From Agapanthus africanus (Eukaryota; Streptophyta; Magnoliopsida; Asparagales; Amaryllidaceae), in NCBI GenBank assembly GCA_030015575.1, contig CM057337.1, positions 339,832,583-339,896,582 on the forward strand: a stretch of DNA of 64,000 bases. The letters run 5' to 3'. Position 1 is the stretch's first letter. Every line of letters starts with the position of its first letter. Below are positions 1-11,598 of this stretch, piece by piece. A program made the translations under genes and the position numbers. Under the pieces are notes generated by a model. It was not told the origin of the DNA, did not search any database, and saw only the letters and a list, made by a program, of their open reading frames with translations.

Positions 1-375
1 CTACTTGTGTTGTGATACACGCATCGCACAGCGATTTGAAAAAGGTTTGGCATGCATTTCTTTTCAAATGTTTTGATGAGTTTACAACGATGCGAATTAT
101 GTACATGTTATAGTTTTGATGTATATCATATTGGTTTTCGTATTAGACTTTCACATTGGTATCTTCACTATGACTCCGAGGATTGCGTGATGCTTGACGG
201 AGTTTTGATTTTGAGTTATATACCCGTTTTTATGCGCATGCATTGCGTTAAGAAGTGTTTTATGTATTTAAGATTTCGGAGCCTCGCCGAGTTGATTGTT
301 GTGCTGAGATGTTTTAGTGTTTGGGGGAAATTTTAATTTAAATTCGGAGACCGAATTTCTTTAATGGGGGAATAT
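1..375 (+). mobile_element. Element A: 3' interior tail with polypurine tract
   Basis: This is the last part of the interior of a Ty3/gypsy-like element whose 5' portion lies left of the window. It matches the segment just before the 3' LTR of element B (about 54380-54714), including the 'ttcgga(g/t)ccccg' region and the stretch ending in 'gaccgaatttctttaa'. It ends in a purine-rich tract at 363-375 (aatgggggaatat) directly abutting an LTR that starts TGTAACG, so the tract would be the plus-strand primer site. No open frame here resembles a protein family; the 94-codon frame at 52-336 is not conserved in B and I treat it as chance. Confidence 0.75.
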
Positions 376-1533
376 TGTAACGTTTTGAAAATCGTTTAGA
401 TGAAATTTCCGATAATCGGTAAAATAACATGTGTTTTCCGTAAAAACCAGGAAATAATTATTTTTCTACATGAATTTAAATATATCTATTCTAGCTATGA
501 AATTGCTAGTATTTGGTATTTAATTGGTTACTTATAAAATTTCGAGTTTACTAAAATATTTTCAGTAATTAACTATTTTAAATATTATTTTAAGACTTCA
601 CTAATACCTTTAATTAGTGATAATTACAAATTGGAATGGGTTAATTAAGCTTTAGTGAACCATGACACATTAAACCAAAATGTAACATGTTGATTTAAGT
701 TGAAATGAAATTTTCAAGATGGTTCTAGAAAATTATAGAAGAAGAGTTTAAAAATAAAAAGGAAATATTAAACAATGAAGCATGGTGTTAGATAATGGAG
801 GTGTGGACTTTTCTTGACTTCACAAACTCACCCACACCCTCTCTCCTCCCCTCTAATGCTGCTGGCTGAGCCATGAGGCTGCCCCCTCCCCAAAAATCTT
901 TCCCACTTCAAAAGAAAAGAAAACAAAGATATAAAAAGAAAAGAATAAAGAAAGAAGAATGGGGCATGTTGACTTGTGAAAATGCAGGGGGTTTTGTTGG
1001 AACTTTCTACACTCATCTCATACACTCATCTCACTCCCTCCTATGGCCGAAAATTCCAGCTGCTGCCCTCCCCATTCTCCATCTCTTCTCTTCACAAAAA
1101 AATCATCAATTTCCATTAAAAAAATCCAAACAAAAACTCACAAATTCAAAGCACAACCTTCATCCATTCTCCTTGGCCTATACTAACTTGAATTCTTGGA
1201 GCAAGGAAGCAATTTAGAGGCTAAGTTGCAAGCTTGATTCAAGTTTTGTTAAGGTAAATCCTAACCCTAGTGTTTAATTGTTGGTTAATAACTTTGAAGC
1301 AACTTAATTTGGTGTTTAATTATGGTTTTAAATTGCAAGTTTGAAATTCAAAAGAAGGGTTAAATTAAAGTTAGGGTTGTGATCATTTGTTCATGGTTGT
1401 GTGATGTATTTTAGCATCTTAAGATATGCAAAACTTAATCTTGTTGGTTATTGTAAATTATTACATTTAATTTGTCCAAATTTCATAATTTTTCAAACTA
1501 GAATTTTGGGATTAATGGAAATAAGTGAGATTA

Positions 1534-1832
1534 TGGTTCATGTCATAGAATGTGACAAAGTTTTACGTTGGCTGTCACAAGCCTACCACAACCCTCACCC
1601 TTTCTCATCCAGACTTGGGACCGGCAACGGTGGGTGCTTTGAAAAAGATGGATGGAGGTGATACGAAACGATATGGTTGCTAAAGGACTCGATGAAAATA
1701 TATTGTTCGAAAGAAGTGAGTGGAGGCGGAGGATTCATGTGCTGGACCCGGCGTGATTCTCATGTTGGTTCATGTAGCCTACCCCCTATGCTTGGGATAA
1801 AAGGCTCAGTTGTTGTTGTTGTTGTTGTTGTT
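1534..1832 (+). mobile_element. 5'-truncated RTE-type LINE fragment with TTG tail
   Basis: The insert is bounded by 17-bp direct repeats GGAAATAAGTGAGATTA at 1517-1533 and 1833-1849, the long variable TSD typical of non-LTR retrotransposons. It ends in about eight TTG repeats (1810-1832), the usual tail of plant RTE-clade LINEs and SINEs that borrow their 3' ends. The preceding 'catgtagcc...cttgggataaaaggc' motif is the conserved plant RTE/SINE 3' end. B's LTRs lack the insert, so it landed in A's LTR after the lineages split or in this copy only. Confidence 0.8.
1652..1756 (+). pseudogene. C-terminal end of RTE LINE polyprotein
   Basis: The frame reads 34 codons to a TGA at 1754-1756. It includes VIRNDMVAKGLD and then EWRRRIHVLDP, the characteristic C-terminal tail of RTE-clade reverse transcriptase polyproteins that ends just before the 3' UTR. 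Everything upstream (endonuclease, reverse transcriptase) is missing, so this is a dead 5'-truncated copy. The 5' part of the insert (1534-1640) resembles a SINE-like 'cttgggaccggc' segment, so a composite origin is possible. Confidence 0.7.
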
Positions 1833-2241
1833 GGAAATAAGTGAGATTAAAATTTAGTTTGGGTTTGGGTGGCTTAATTAAGATATTTAGTGAGCATTGA
1901 GGCCGCTAGAATTGTTACAATATCTAGATTTGAACTAAAATGGTAATTGTTGCTTACTAGGTTTTCGGAAAAATACCTTTTAAAGTGAGTTTGAGGTTTT
2001 GGTGAATTATAACCTATTTCATATAATATATGATGTGTTGTGAACGCGCGATTGGTGCGTTTGGGTTTTTGGTTTGGTAGTTGCCACGTATAGCGATCCT
2101 AATTGTGTTTTGTCGCGTTGTCGCGGTGTGTTTCATGCACCAAGTGTGTGCGCGTCTAGTTAGTGCGCGTGGTTGACTTGTATTGGTTGTGTCCGTGACT
2201 AATTATATATTTATTCTCTTTTTCCTTGTGTGCATTCCTAG

Positions 2242-2315
2242 GATCAGGTGCAGAGACATCAGATGTGGCGCGGAAAGGACAGCTGAAATCGGATCAGATA
2301 AGCCAAAGCGTCCTG
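2242..2315 (+). other. Exon-like cassette inside LTR A
   Basis: A pyrimidine-rich stretch ending CCTAG at 2237-2241 precedes this segment, and it is followed by G|GTAAGT at 2316, giving a consensus-like plant 3' splice site and 5' splice site 74 nt apart. The equivalent place in B (19984-20052) is flanked the same way (TAG upstream, AG|GTGAGT downstream). Splicing is inferred from site consensus alone. Confidence 0.3.
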
Positions 2316-2536
2316 GTAAGTAGATGTATATCTATGGGGGAAGTCGGGTGGATGGCGTATAGCACCCCCGCGGTTTCGTAGTGTAGTATATGAATACGAT
2401 ATATTTATATAATTATGTGTATTGTGATACGTGGATAATTAGCAAGAGCGGCTCTAGGATATCATGGGTTAGTTTAGTGTAATTGGAAGATAGTGCTTTT
2501 AGTTAGTTCTTAGTTGCGAAACCCTAGAGTAAAGGT

Positions 2537-2685
2537 ATACACACACACATGCACACACGTAATATGTTTGGGTGTATATGTTTATATGTATGTGTGTGTG
2601 TGTGTTGGGTGTGGGTGTGTGTGTGTGTGTGTGTGTGTATACATACATACATATACATACATACATACACACATATATGTATACA
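2537..2685 (+). repeat. Compound TG/CA/TACA microsatellite in LTR A
   Basis: Runs of CA, TG and CATA/TACA repeats follow each other. At the same LTR position B has only a short CA run (20255-20267), so the repeat expanded in A's lineage. It creates long spurious open frames on both strands. Confidence 0.9.
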
Positions 2686-3676
2686 CGGATGATGAGCCCA
2701 GTATATGATACTTGGAGATGAGCCGATATGATCGGGCATGATGCCGTGAGTTTGTGATATGTGATTTGGTTGTGATATGATACGATATGATATTATAGCG
2801 GATCGTTGGATGATGTGTTTTCATATCCACGAGTATATATGTTTGATGATATTGAGATGTGTTAGATTTTAGAAAGGTACCCCTAATTCATGATTTTACG
2901 ATGATGATACCATATGAATAATAAGGTATATGTGATATTTGACCCTTACCCCGATTTTGGGATGCCGTACGATGGATTTTACCGTACAAGTTATAGATAT
3001 CTTGATTGATCCGCACTCGTGACTCGAGAATGTCGTACTATATATTTTACCGTACGTGACGCTATTGATGCGGGATCGCCGACTACTAGATATATCGACT
3101 CGGACTTTAGGCGGATTTTTCCTTACCCTTTAGACTGGGCTCGAGTCATACTTATTTTCAAAAATAAAGAATCGTGAATATTTTAAAGACACGCCGAGGG
3201 ATACTACGAATTTTTCAAAAAGACGTATCTTTTCTCAAAGACCCCGTAGCCCCTATTTTTCTAAAACCACGATTCGTGCTATTTCAAACACCAAGAACTA
3301 TATGACTCGTATTTGGAAAGGTATATTCTTAAAAGTTGCGGTTACTACATCTTTTCTGTATATTCATGTTGTTCTCGTCGCATTGCATGCTTATAAATGT
3401 ATTTCTTTAGTTATTATGAACCCCTGTTGTTAGGACACCAGCACCATTACCGATGATGCGTATACTCCACGTACACTTGCTTGCCGGCTCACACACATCA
3501 TTATCAGTAATTTCCATGTCACGTACACATTAGAAAACATTACTTTATTTGTATAAATTGCTAGCTAGTAATTTCAACATAGTACTAGTACGCTTGCATT
3601 CATATGCTAGTTTTGATATTGCATTTCTTACTCATATACTTCATGCATTTATGCATTCATTCTGTTATGCAATATC

Positions 3677-4075
3677 GTGGGGCTTTATGTCGATATTCAC
3701 TGTTCACTGACTAGTGATTTTGAGATTCGGATCTTTTATGAGATTTCTGGTTTTTGGAAACCGCATGTGAATATTTATAAACTTATGATAATTTTAAAAG
3801 AGAAAGATGCGGTTTTCCTTGATATGATGAGTAGCGTCCACCATGATGTTATCTCGGTTCTGAGTTGGTTTTCGAGACCCGATTCGAGGAGAAGTATGAA
3901 CCATCTGCGGGTACATGGTGGACCCGATGAAGTACCCCGGGTCGAGAGTGATTTCATTATGGACGATGAGCCTGGCAGGAGAGCACTACCTACCGGTGAT
4001 TGTATAGAAACTCGACTGATATCCGAACCGTTCGGAGTTATGAGAGATATGGATTTATGGGCCGATCCAGACTGA
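3677..4075 (+). other. LTR-embedded open frame (132 codons), homologous to one in LTR B
   Basis: No family recognised. It lies within LTR A and aligns with the 131-codon frame at 21428-21823 in LTR B: both share an 'IHC...' start, an 'NIYKL' segment and a 'GGPxxVPR' segment in the same frame. After that the frames differ, and B's other LTR has a frameshift. It could be a decayed captured fragment or chance conservation of a long frame. Confidence 0.3.
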
Positions 4076-4726
4076 CGGAGCCCGAGATTTGAGTATTTTG
4101 TGTCGTTGTCGGATACGAATTTCGAGATGTTTTAAGTGCCGATGCTAGGCACTCGGGTTTTATCATGATTTGTGTGTCGTTGCTGGACACACGTTGGATA
4201 ATGCATTAGTACATGTCGCGCATCGATATATATTATTACTCTTGACACGGACACGAGTACTTTGATATCACACTTATGATATACTGTCACCCTTATTATA
4301 GTATTGTATATTTTTTGTATGACATAGGAGAGAGTCATACATGCGATTTCTTCTCGGTGATATTTTCTACTCACGAGTTGGCAACTCACCCCCGTTGTGC
4401 CACAGTTTCTTGTAGGTTTGGCCGTACAGGTTTCATTGTGGCTTACTGATACACTGATTTCTTACGGGTGATTGCTTGGTAGGTGGGTTCACTTGCATCG
4501 TGACCACCGTTGCACTTTATTTATTTCAGTTGTATCTAGTAAACTCCATCAACCAGACTTTTATATTTTGATAGACTTAGAAAACCAGTTGTGTATCATT
4601 TCGACCTTAGTGTCGCGGGCTTGTATTATTGGGATTCTTTCTCTGGTTTTCGTGAGGATATTGGTTTTATTCTGAGATTTTATCCTCTCCCTTCGACGTT
4701 GTATACTATATTTTGCGTGGTTGTTT

Positions 4727-5366
4727 TGTAAGTCTACAGTAGCGCCCCGGCCGTCATTCTGACGCCAAGTGTGGAACAAAAACTTTTATAACTGGCGCTA
4801 TGGCATATTATAACCCGGATCTTGCCATTAACGCTAAACTAACAAACTGTAAAGAGGTAGAAAGGCTATACCGATCGATCCGAGTCCTTCGGTCTTTAGC
4901 CATCATCCCACGCTCCTCGCGGCAACTCCGATCTCTTGTCTCCTTATCAAAGTGGCACCACGTCAACGGATCTTTAAACGGGCTCCCGCCTCTATACCGA
5001 GGCAACTCGGACATCAAGTCTGCTAAAAGAGATGACCAAGATGAAGTAGAGAATGAGTAGAATACTTTGTCTCAAACACCCTAGGGTTCTCATCACATGA
5101 GAGGGATAGGGTGGAGGTAGAAAAAGATGCATAGAGTTGGAAATGGTGAGCTCAAGAAAACTCTAGTGAGCAAAAGAAAACCAAGCCCATAAACTTATGT
5201 TTTCCTCTCATCCTTTTGTGAATAGATATATGAGGTTGTTTTATCAAAAACCAAAGAGAAATATCTTATGAAAATATCTCCTCAAATATCCATACCCAAA
5301 ACAAAACTCATTAATTCTTTAATGACTCACTAGATGACTCATTACATGAGTCATTAGTGAACATTC
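4727..5366 (-). repeat. G 3' LTR, distal part (R/U5 side)
   Basis: Reverse complement of the last part of the copia LTR also present in C, D and E. It contains the conserved 'gagttgcctcg...gaggcgggagcccg' segment and the terminal 'gacggccggggcgct...acttaca'. It is interrupted at 5366 by F; the remainder is at 15971-17365. Confidence 0.9.
5362..5366. repeat. TSD of element F, left copy (CATTC)
   Basis: Five bases directly before F's TGTAGGG terminus; the same five follow F's other end at 15966-15970. Confidence 0.9.
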
Positions 5367-7575
5367 TGTAGGGTTCCTAGGCACACTAATGAGGTCTCAC
5401 AAGGCATCAACCATGCCAATTTCAAATTTTACGGGTGCCGAGAAACCCTAATACGGATCGTTAACTAGAATTTTAGGCGAAACAATAAGTAGTTAACAAC
5501 TTAACTATAAGAACGGAAATACAACCTTTGTAGATCCGGTTCTCCACCTCCATAGCTCCATGATGAAGTCCCCTTGCTGTCCAAATCAAATCCTGGGCTC
5601 AAGCGTCGGCTTCATCGGAGAAATGGACGGGCTAGGTCATCGACTACGATGCCGAAAATGATCTACGTCGAGACATCACAAGATCAAGCTCCCACTTCAC
5701 CAAGTCATGAAACTTGTGAAGAAAACACCATATACTTCTTGGCAAGAGGTAGAGGATGAAGAAATAGGAGGTGGGTTCACTTTAGAATTGGATTTCTCAC
5801 TCTTTTTCTCACTTTGCCATTGTTGGTAGCAAGCTTCTTCATGTGAAGAAGAAGAAGAAGATGAAAAGAATATTATGATAAGTTGATTAAAAGGAAATGA
5901 AAAAGAACACTTATCATAATAATAACCATGGTCAAGTGTAGAGACTAAACTAAGGTTAAGTGAATGGTTAGGTTAGGTATGAAGACAAAGAATGGTCACT
6001 TGGTCAAAGCTTCATGAAGCTTCAACAAGCTTCATGAATGAATGCAACCATTTTCTCTTTTCATGCCTTAAAAGGAAATAACCTAAATAAATAGTTAAGA
6101 TAATCAAAACCCTAACCATTTAAATAACCATGGTTTAATCTTTACATAAACACAAGTGAGCATGTATCATCAAACATGATACAATCATGTGCACAAAAGT
6201 ATATCACATATACAACTTGCACAATCCAAGTGAGAAAATCCATTTAAAGTGAACCAATACTAGTTAATGCAAAGTAATATATCAAATATATAATTATACA
6301 TTAAATCATTAAATCAACACTTGATTTAACGATCCGGTCATATCGCATAAAACCGACTAGTATCTTATGTATCGGCTTACCGAATCAATCCTTGATTCGA
6401 TAACTAGGTTATATCGCATACAACCATTCGATACATTCACCGTGAGAATGGAATACGGTATCACATACACGCATTATTCTCGGTCCCACGCATATCTCAT
6501 ATGCGCTCCTATTTCGTTTCGCTTGAGCCAGGAAACCTCTGTGTAGGACTCTAAAGACTCGTCAATACTCCGGCAGCAGATGATGATCATATCAAACACC
6601 CACAAGCCGCAAGCGGTCTGCTAAACGTAACAGCCTCCCGGGTATTGAGCGATCAGAAGATCGACGAGCAAGCCCGCTCACACTCCTGTGAATCCAACCA
6701 GTAACACTTACCGTACAGTCCGGTCTCGTCGTCTGATATGTCGCATATCTCGCCTAGGGGTGGTAAACGTCAGACCCCAATAGCTCGATAAGTCGTGTCG
6801 ATAAGAGGTCTATAACAGTTCGAGAAACTACATGTAACACTTACCAGTAAATCTCAGCAACCCTGGCCATGGATTTCCGGTTATAGCCAATCGAACACAG
6901 CGCAACATCAACCCCCTATACCGGGAGAGACGAATCCCCTCCTATCGCTCATTGCCTCCATGTGACTCGGGAATGTACCCAAAAACCACCATTTTGCACG
7001 CCCTCTTGGACGTAGTAAGGTGGAAATCAAAGCACAGTGGGAACCACACAAGACTCTATGACGATCTCGGGTCAACAGACTACTTTATACCAGTGTCACC
7101 AGAGAACTGCCATCTGACGTAAGGTATAATACCATCTGGGAGTTCTCGGCGAGTCCGTCCAGTGTACCCAGTCTCCACTGAGCACCCATATATCATCTCT
7201 GATGTCAAACACCAATGGATATGGGATCATCCATCGCCCATCTGTATGGGTCGAGAAGGTATACGCTAGTCTACTCTGGTATATCGATGCCCTGTCTCGA
7301 TACACCCATGACTAGGGACCATGAAGGATGTACTTATGGACTACCATGTCCCCACTAGTATGATCCGCATCATAGTCCAGGTAGTCAAGTACACATCCTA
7401 AGGGCTTTACCAACATGTAACAGAGAGACAATCAATGTACACGTTAAGGTAAAGAGTAACCAGATAGCATACTATCATGTCGAGCAAGAAAGTCCTCCCT
7501 ATATATGTCCAAGCACCTACTACAATATACATCCAATGTACAGTAATGGCCTCTAGGGCATACATAAAACTAACA
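5367..7575 (-). repeat. F 3' LTR
   Basis: Starts TGTAGGG and ends ACTAACA on the plus strand (inverted termini TG...CA). It is nearly identical to 13755-15965. It holds a GAA microsatellite (5848-5863), several perfect hairpins (5871-6505) and a segment (7140-7300) homologous to the conserved tract in the G/C/D/E LTRs, showing the two copia families are related. Confidence 0.93.
5871..6505 (-). other. Train of six near-perfect hairpins in F LTR
   Basis: Perfect inverted repeats follow one another: 5871-5883 with 5909-5921 (13 bp), 6011-6022 with 6027-6038 (12 bp, loop CAAC), 6163-6170 with 6176-6183 (8 bp), 6309-6317 with 6321-6329 (9 bp, loop CAC), 6381-6388 with 6392-6399 (8 bp, loop TCC) and 6489-6495 with 6499-6505 (7 bp, loop CTC). 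The same set occurs in the other LTR. The function is unknown; the neighbouring copia family has an unrelated-in-sequence but similar train. Confidence 0.75.
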
Positions 7576-7590
7576 ATCTCCCACTTGCAC
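7576..7590 (-). other. F polypurine tract
   Basis: On the minus strand GTGCAAGTGGGAGAT directly abuts the 3' LTR, the usual plus-strand primer of plant copia elements. The identical motif occurs in C and D. Confidence 0.85.
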
Positions 7591-7720
7591 TAGGGCCATC
7601 TGATAGCAGTGGTTGTAGTATCTCATACTCAACCATCCCATAAAAGTCTCTCTTTGGGAAAAGGCCTTTGTGAGTGGATCCGCCGTGTTGTCCTCTGTGT
7701 CTACTCTCCTAACCTCGATC
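7591..7720 (-). pseudogene. F RNase H C-terminal remnant
   Basis: The minus strand encodes DNTADPLTKAF at about 7657-7690, the near-terminal motif of copia RNase H (usually '(V)ADPLTKPL'). It is followed by the short tail that normally overlaps the polypurine tract. The rest of RNase H (7720-8168) is too degenerate to read in one frame. Confidence 0.8.
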
Positions 7721-8168
7721 ACCCTGGAGATCAACTATCTCCATGATCAGGTGATGCTGCCTCAGAATGTGTCTGGATCACTGATGGGACCGGCGTTCCT
7801 TAGCATAAGCCACAACTCCATTGTCACACAATGGGAGGAACTAAGTTCATCTCATGAACAAATATACATCCAGACTGCCTCTTTGGTATCATCTTAAGTA
7901 GCGATGTATCGAGCCTTTATCGTCTAGTATGCCACGGTAACTAGCTTGGAACTCTTCCAACATACCGTCCCTTTACTAAGGGTAAAGACAATGCCTGTGA
8001 CTGACTTTCAGTCGTCCTTATCACCCTGGAACCCTTCCAGTGATTCTCCCCAGGATCGGTTGATACCATCTCACTACAACTAGTGAGAATCCTAACATCC
8101 AATTAGATCTATCTCATAGATCCAAAATCCAGGATTTAGGGGGTATCACTTTGATCCTATATAGAGAA

Positions 8169-8830
8169 TCATTGTGATAAGCGCAGATTGACCGAGCGTA
8201 GCATAGGAAACTCCTTCCCTATCAAGAATATGTCATCCTCGTACTCTACGAGGATCATCACTATACTCCCTACTACCTTTTTGCATATACAAGGTTCATC
8301 TACCATTTTGATGATGTCAAACTCTTTGACTAACACATCAAAACAGATGTTCCAACTCTGCGATACCTGCTTTATCCTATAAAGCATCTTGTACACGTTT
8401 CCGCTGCTCCCACTATCTACAAAGCCTTCTGACTGTGTACTTATAGACTTCCTCTTCTAAAACATCATTTAGAAAAGCAGTCATGGCACCCAACCGCCAG
8501 ATATCGTAGTCATGGTATGTAGCCGTGGCAAGTAGGATCTGGATGGACTTAAGCATAGCCACTTGAAAAGGTTTCATCATTATCCACGCCTGGTCGATGA
8601 CGAAAAAGTTTTAACAAGTCTAGCTTTGAAAGTCTCAACTTTTCCATCTACACCAAGTAATCTTCTCAAGATATACTTGCTCCTGATGGGGATTTAACCC
8701 TTCAGATATAGCAACCAAAGTCCATACTTTGTTGGTGTACATGGATTCCATCTCAGATCGCTAAGCATCCAGCCATTCTTACAGAGTCCCACTCCTGATG
8801 GCCAGCTCGAAACTAGTTGGGTCATCATCT
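8169..8830 (-). pseudogene. F reverse transcriptase remnant
   Basis: Copia reverse transcriptase in pieces across frames. From the N side (right): MESMYTNKVWTLV, then LKSIQILLATATYHDYDIW, TAFLNDVLEEEVY, then LYRIKQVSQSWNICFD and YEDDIFLIG. The block that normally carries the first catalytic aspartate (MDVKTAF) reads LGAMTAF, so that aspartate is replaced by glycine. The active-site box is YEDD instead of YVDD. Stops and frameshifts interrupt the domain. Reverse transcription by this copy is not possible as it stands. Confidence 0.9.
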
Positions 8831-9130
8831 CATGATGCAATCCTCGCTCCCACTGTCATAGAGTAACCGAAGTATCTCTCAAGCGGGTGAGGAACCTCAA
8901 TAGATCGGCGGAGAGGCTGAGGTTCGTTGGTAACTATTGAATACTTTGGTTCTATCAAATCATCAGCTGCAGTTTGTATAGCTGGAACATTTCCAGTTCT
9001 ACATAACAGATCTTGCCTCGAGCTTGTCCGGATTTTGCTTTTAGACATAGGCCGGACACCCCAAATCTTAACCAACTTAAGATATGGGCTCTTCCCTTAT
9101 CATATCACATATGAAATGGTAGGCAACTGA
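8831..9130 (-). pseudogene. F integrase C-terminal part and linker to reverse transcriptase
   Basis: The minus strand shows VKIWG near the integrase end (normally 'VWGC'), then a linker ending in EPQPLRRS and HPLERYFGY, the conserved segment between integrase and reverse transcriptase in plant copia polyproteins. The open stretch is 81 codons (8830-9075). Confidence 0.85.
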
Positions 9131-9640
9131 TTTGATTTGAACCCTATTCAATAGGTATGCAGCTTCTCAAGTGCATAACTCCCAAAAAGGAAATAGGTAA
9201 CTCAGTATTACTCATCATAGAGCACACCTTATCATATAGGGTGTGATTGCTCCGTCCCGATATACCATCGTGCTATGGTGTATTCGGAGGAGTAATGCTG
9301 AGAGAGAATCTCATTCTTCTTTAGAATAGTCTAGGATTTCCATGCTCAAGTATTCTCCTCCTCGATCACATCAAAGGACATAATACTTATACCCGTATTT
9401 TGGTTCTGTACTTCTAACTTATATTCCGTGAATATCTCAAAAGGTTCGGACTTGTGTTTCAACAAGAACATAGATCTGAATCTCAAGAGATTATCAGAGA
9501 ATGTAATGAAGTACAAAGAACCGGTCTTGGCATGTGTAGACAGGGGACCTACATACATCAACATGTATCATCCCAAGAGTTCACTAACTCTTTTTCTGTT
9601 TCCAATAAACAGGGCTATGGTCATCTTATCTCTGTGACAT
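9131..9640 (-). pseudogene. F integrase core remnant
   Basis: Frame 9346-9564 carries GPLSTHAKTGSLYFITFSDN and KHKSEPFEIF, the start of the copia integrase catalytic core. The segment that normally reads 'SDRGGEY' (second catalytic Asp and Glu context) is altered to SFDVIEEEN. After a break, GISGRSNHTLYDKV and SMMSNTELPISF continue the core in another frame. Normal function would be insertion of the element cDNA in the nucleus; the breaks exclude activity. Confidence 0.88.
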
Positions 9641-9790
9641 GACTGGCAAGTTTCATAAGATGTAAATTCAAACTGATTTAAATATGCATCTATATGTAAC
9701 TTCAGCTAGTCTGGTCGCATTGATATGACCTAGTCTACAATACCTTAAGAAGGATTCATTCATTTCTGAACTCTTCCTCGTGTGTGTGTT
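9641..9790 (-). pseudogene. F gag-pre-integrase (zinc-binding HHCC) remnant
   Basis: Minus-strand reading shows RLGHIN followed at the expected distance by an ETC-like and SCH-like pair in shifted frames and then LLGMIHVDV leading to the core. This is the GAG-pre-integrase module that precedes copia integrase. Frameshifts split it. Confidence 0.75.
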
Positions 9791-9797
9791 CCATATA

Positions 9798-10260
9798 CTA
9801 AAGAACTGTAGTTTGATTTAGAACATCAATGCTTTTAGATAACGTGCCTGAACCGATCAACTTTTGATATAGGAAATGTTCAAAACATTGTCCAACTATA
9901 CAAAATTTTATCATTTCTTTACTAATAAAGAGATAGATATGATTTTGTATATCAGGTTCGGTATCTAATAACATTTGTTCAGAATCAATGTATTTGTAAT
10001 ACAGGGTGACAGTGACCAACAGACTTGGCTGCAACTCTTGCCCCGTTTTCTGCCTCATGAAACTTATCACCCGTTCTCAGTTCTTTACCTAGCTGTAGCC
10101 CTATGTAACAGATTACACATCTGGGATCCTGATCTGGTATCAGATACCCAGGACGTAGAGGATATAGAGAAACAGTTCTGTGTAACGAACACGCCCGAAG
10201 ATGATGCATCAGCATGCACTCTCTTCGTTTGGGCGGCACGGAAAATCTGGTATTCCCCAA
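9798..10260 (-). pseudogene. F protease-side polyprotein remnant
   Basis: ENGARVAAKSVGHCHPVL (about 9987-10040) matches the conserved 'NG..v.v..iG' segment of copia protease regions, followed in other frames by the 'cyyvp...iisvs.l' type segment (9800-9975). The more N-terminal catalytic DSG segment was not found with confidence. Confidence 0.65.
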
Positions 10261-10825
10261 TTTCCTACTCTATCTTATAACAATTATAAGTTGGAGCGGG
10301 ACCAACGTTCCCCAGCTCAGTATAACAAGCGGGTTCGGTCAAATATCCGTATTATTATCTTGATTAAGGCGTGATATGGTCGCTATCTGGAGAGAGAGAG
10401 AAGAAAACACTCAGCGTATGCTCTTGCAAGATCAGATTGGTTATTATTTTATCTAATCAGGATTGCTCCCACTGTTTTTATCAAATCTTCCTTCAAACCC
10501 TAAAAGGAAAGACTAGCCGGGATTAATTACACACTACAAGTTTGCCAATCTTTCAGCCAGGCCAGTGTCGGTACTTTGAGGGAGGTCCACCGTGCTATCG
10601 CACGAACCTAATTAATGTAAACCTCTTTTCCCATAGGCGTAACCCCGTTGACAACTTTCTAGACACCTACTTGATCGGCTAATTGTAATGTGTAAAACAC
10701 TCCCAGGAGTAACAATTACTCGTAGTGGGTATCGGGATCCAACTATCTCATAGAAGGTATGCAATCTCATTGCAAATTTCAACACTTGAAATTCCCGATA
10801 ATTTTGCCCCTAGCGTCCTATGACC

Positions 10826-11017
10826 TTGACGCAGGCCAACAAACCATAGTGCGCTAGTCAAGTCCAACCCATCATTTCCTGATTGAATTAAACCCACCCG
10901 CACGACCCTTGACGCAGGCCAACAAAGTCGCACGACTACCCTAATCCAATCTGCGTCATATGCATAAGCAGATAAATACTAGTTAGCTACCGCACACTAC
11001 GCCTTGACGCAGGCCAA
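10826..11017 (-). repeat. Three spaced mini-hairpins, loop CTGC (F)
   Basis: TTGAC-GCAG-GCCAA on the plus strand occurs at 10826-10839, 10909-10922 and 11004-11017, each within an identical 20-bp repeat, spaced 83 and 95 bp. On the minus (sense) strand it reads TTGGC-CTGC-GTCAA, a 5-bp stem with one G.U pair. The same three-copy arrangement and spacing is found in C, D, E and G, with a different loop in each. Confidence 0.75.
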
Positions 11018-11156
11018 CAAACGTAGCACGAATACTAACTACTACTTATCTGAAATGACGGAGGGCTACGACAGGTTTTTCTGAAAATCTATTGCGTAAT
11101 GAACTTGATATCGTTGTGGGATCGAATGAATTTTGAAATGGAGTGTCTTTGAGGCT

Positions 11157-11410
11157 TTTCTAGTTTTGCTAAAGGAGTCACTCCCGGTGAAGGGATCGTC
11201 GGTCCTTTCCTCGTCGAATGAGGTGCGGGATATATCATATATATCACTGTGCAAAGCAAAAACTCTTGAAAAGCAATCAAAAGACAAACCGAGTGTGTAG
11301 CATCAGCCAGTTATTGCCAAAGGAGTCACTCCCGGTGAAGGGATCTCGGTCCTTTCCTCATCGAATAAGGTGCAGGATATATCACATATACCTCTGTGCA
11401 AAGCAAGAAC
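11157..11410 (-). repeat. Tandem pair of about 147-bp repeats (F)
   Basis: Two copies of 'aaaggagtcactcccggtga...' through 'gtgcaaagca' (ends near 11258 and 11405). They correspond to the 137-bp tandem repeats of C, D, E and G. Confidence 0.8.
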
Positions 11411-11576
11411 TGTAGCTACCTTTTTAATTTTGAAATTCGATTCTACAACATCTTTAGGTTTCTTTTATTTCATTAATCTCATTAATGAAGTCCCATCATT
11501 TAAGTACCTAAACATCACAGATAAATACGACGTACACTTATGCCATCCGCATTCGCCTCGATGTCCCCTCGTGCAC

Positions 11577-11598
11577 CGTTAGGTTAGGTAACTAACGG
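11577..11598 (-). other. Leader hairpin CCGTTAG/CTAACGG (F)
   Basis: Perfect 7-bp stem 11577-11583 with 11592-11598. The equivalent stem is kept in C (28854), D (37535), E (45494) and G (62822). Confidence 0.65.

Larger units (their letters stand above)
376..4726 (+). repeat. Long LTR of element A, 3' end cut off by copia G
   Basis: It starts TGTAACGTTTTGAAAATCG and is collinear with the two 4.6 kb LTRs of element B over its whole length: CT-rich leader, intron-like AT-rich part, 'gacaccagcaccattaccgatg' block, and the 'cacgagttggcaactcaccccc' block near 4370. The match stops at 4726, where a minus-strand copia LTR begins, so about 300 bp of the LTR is displaced beyond the window. It is clearly more diverged from B's LTRs than those are from each other, so A is an older or different subfamily member. 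It differs from B by a LINE insertion and a TG/CA microsatellite and lacks the long AT run. The family (perhaps a chromovirus of Tekay type, judged from long LTRs and the 'ctcaccccc...cagg' block) is an inference. Confidence 0.85.

Noticed and set aside
2514..2830. Open frames on both strands rich in VCVCV or HTHTH
   Set aside because: Translations of a TG/CA microsatellite.
5574..5759. 61-codon frame duplicated at 13962-14147 as a small gene
   Set aside because: Both lie in F's LTRs; no known family.
10826..11017. CRISPR-like spaced direct repeats
   Set aside because: Only three 20-bp copies, spacers are homologous between elements, and the context is a plant retrotransposon leader.
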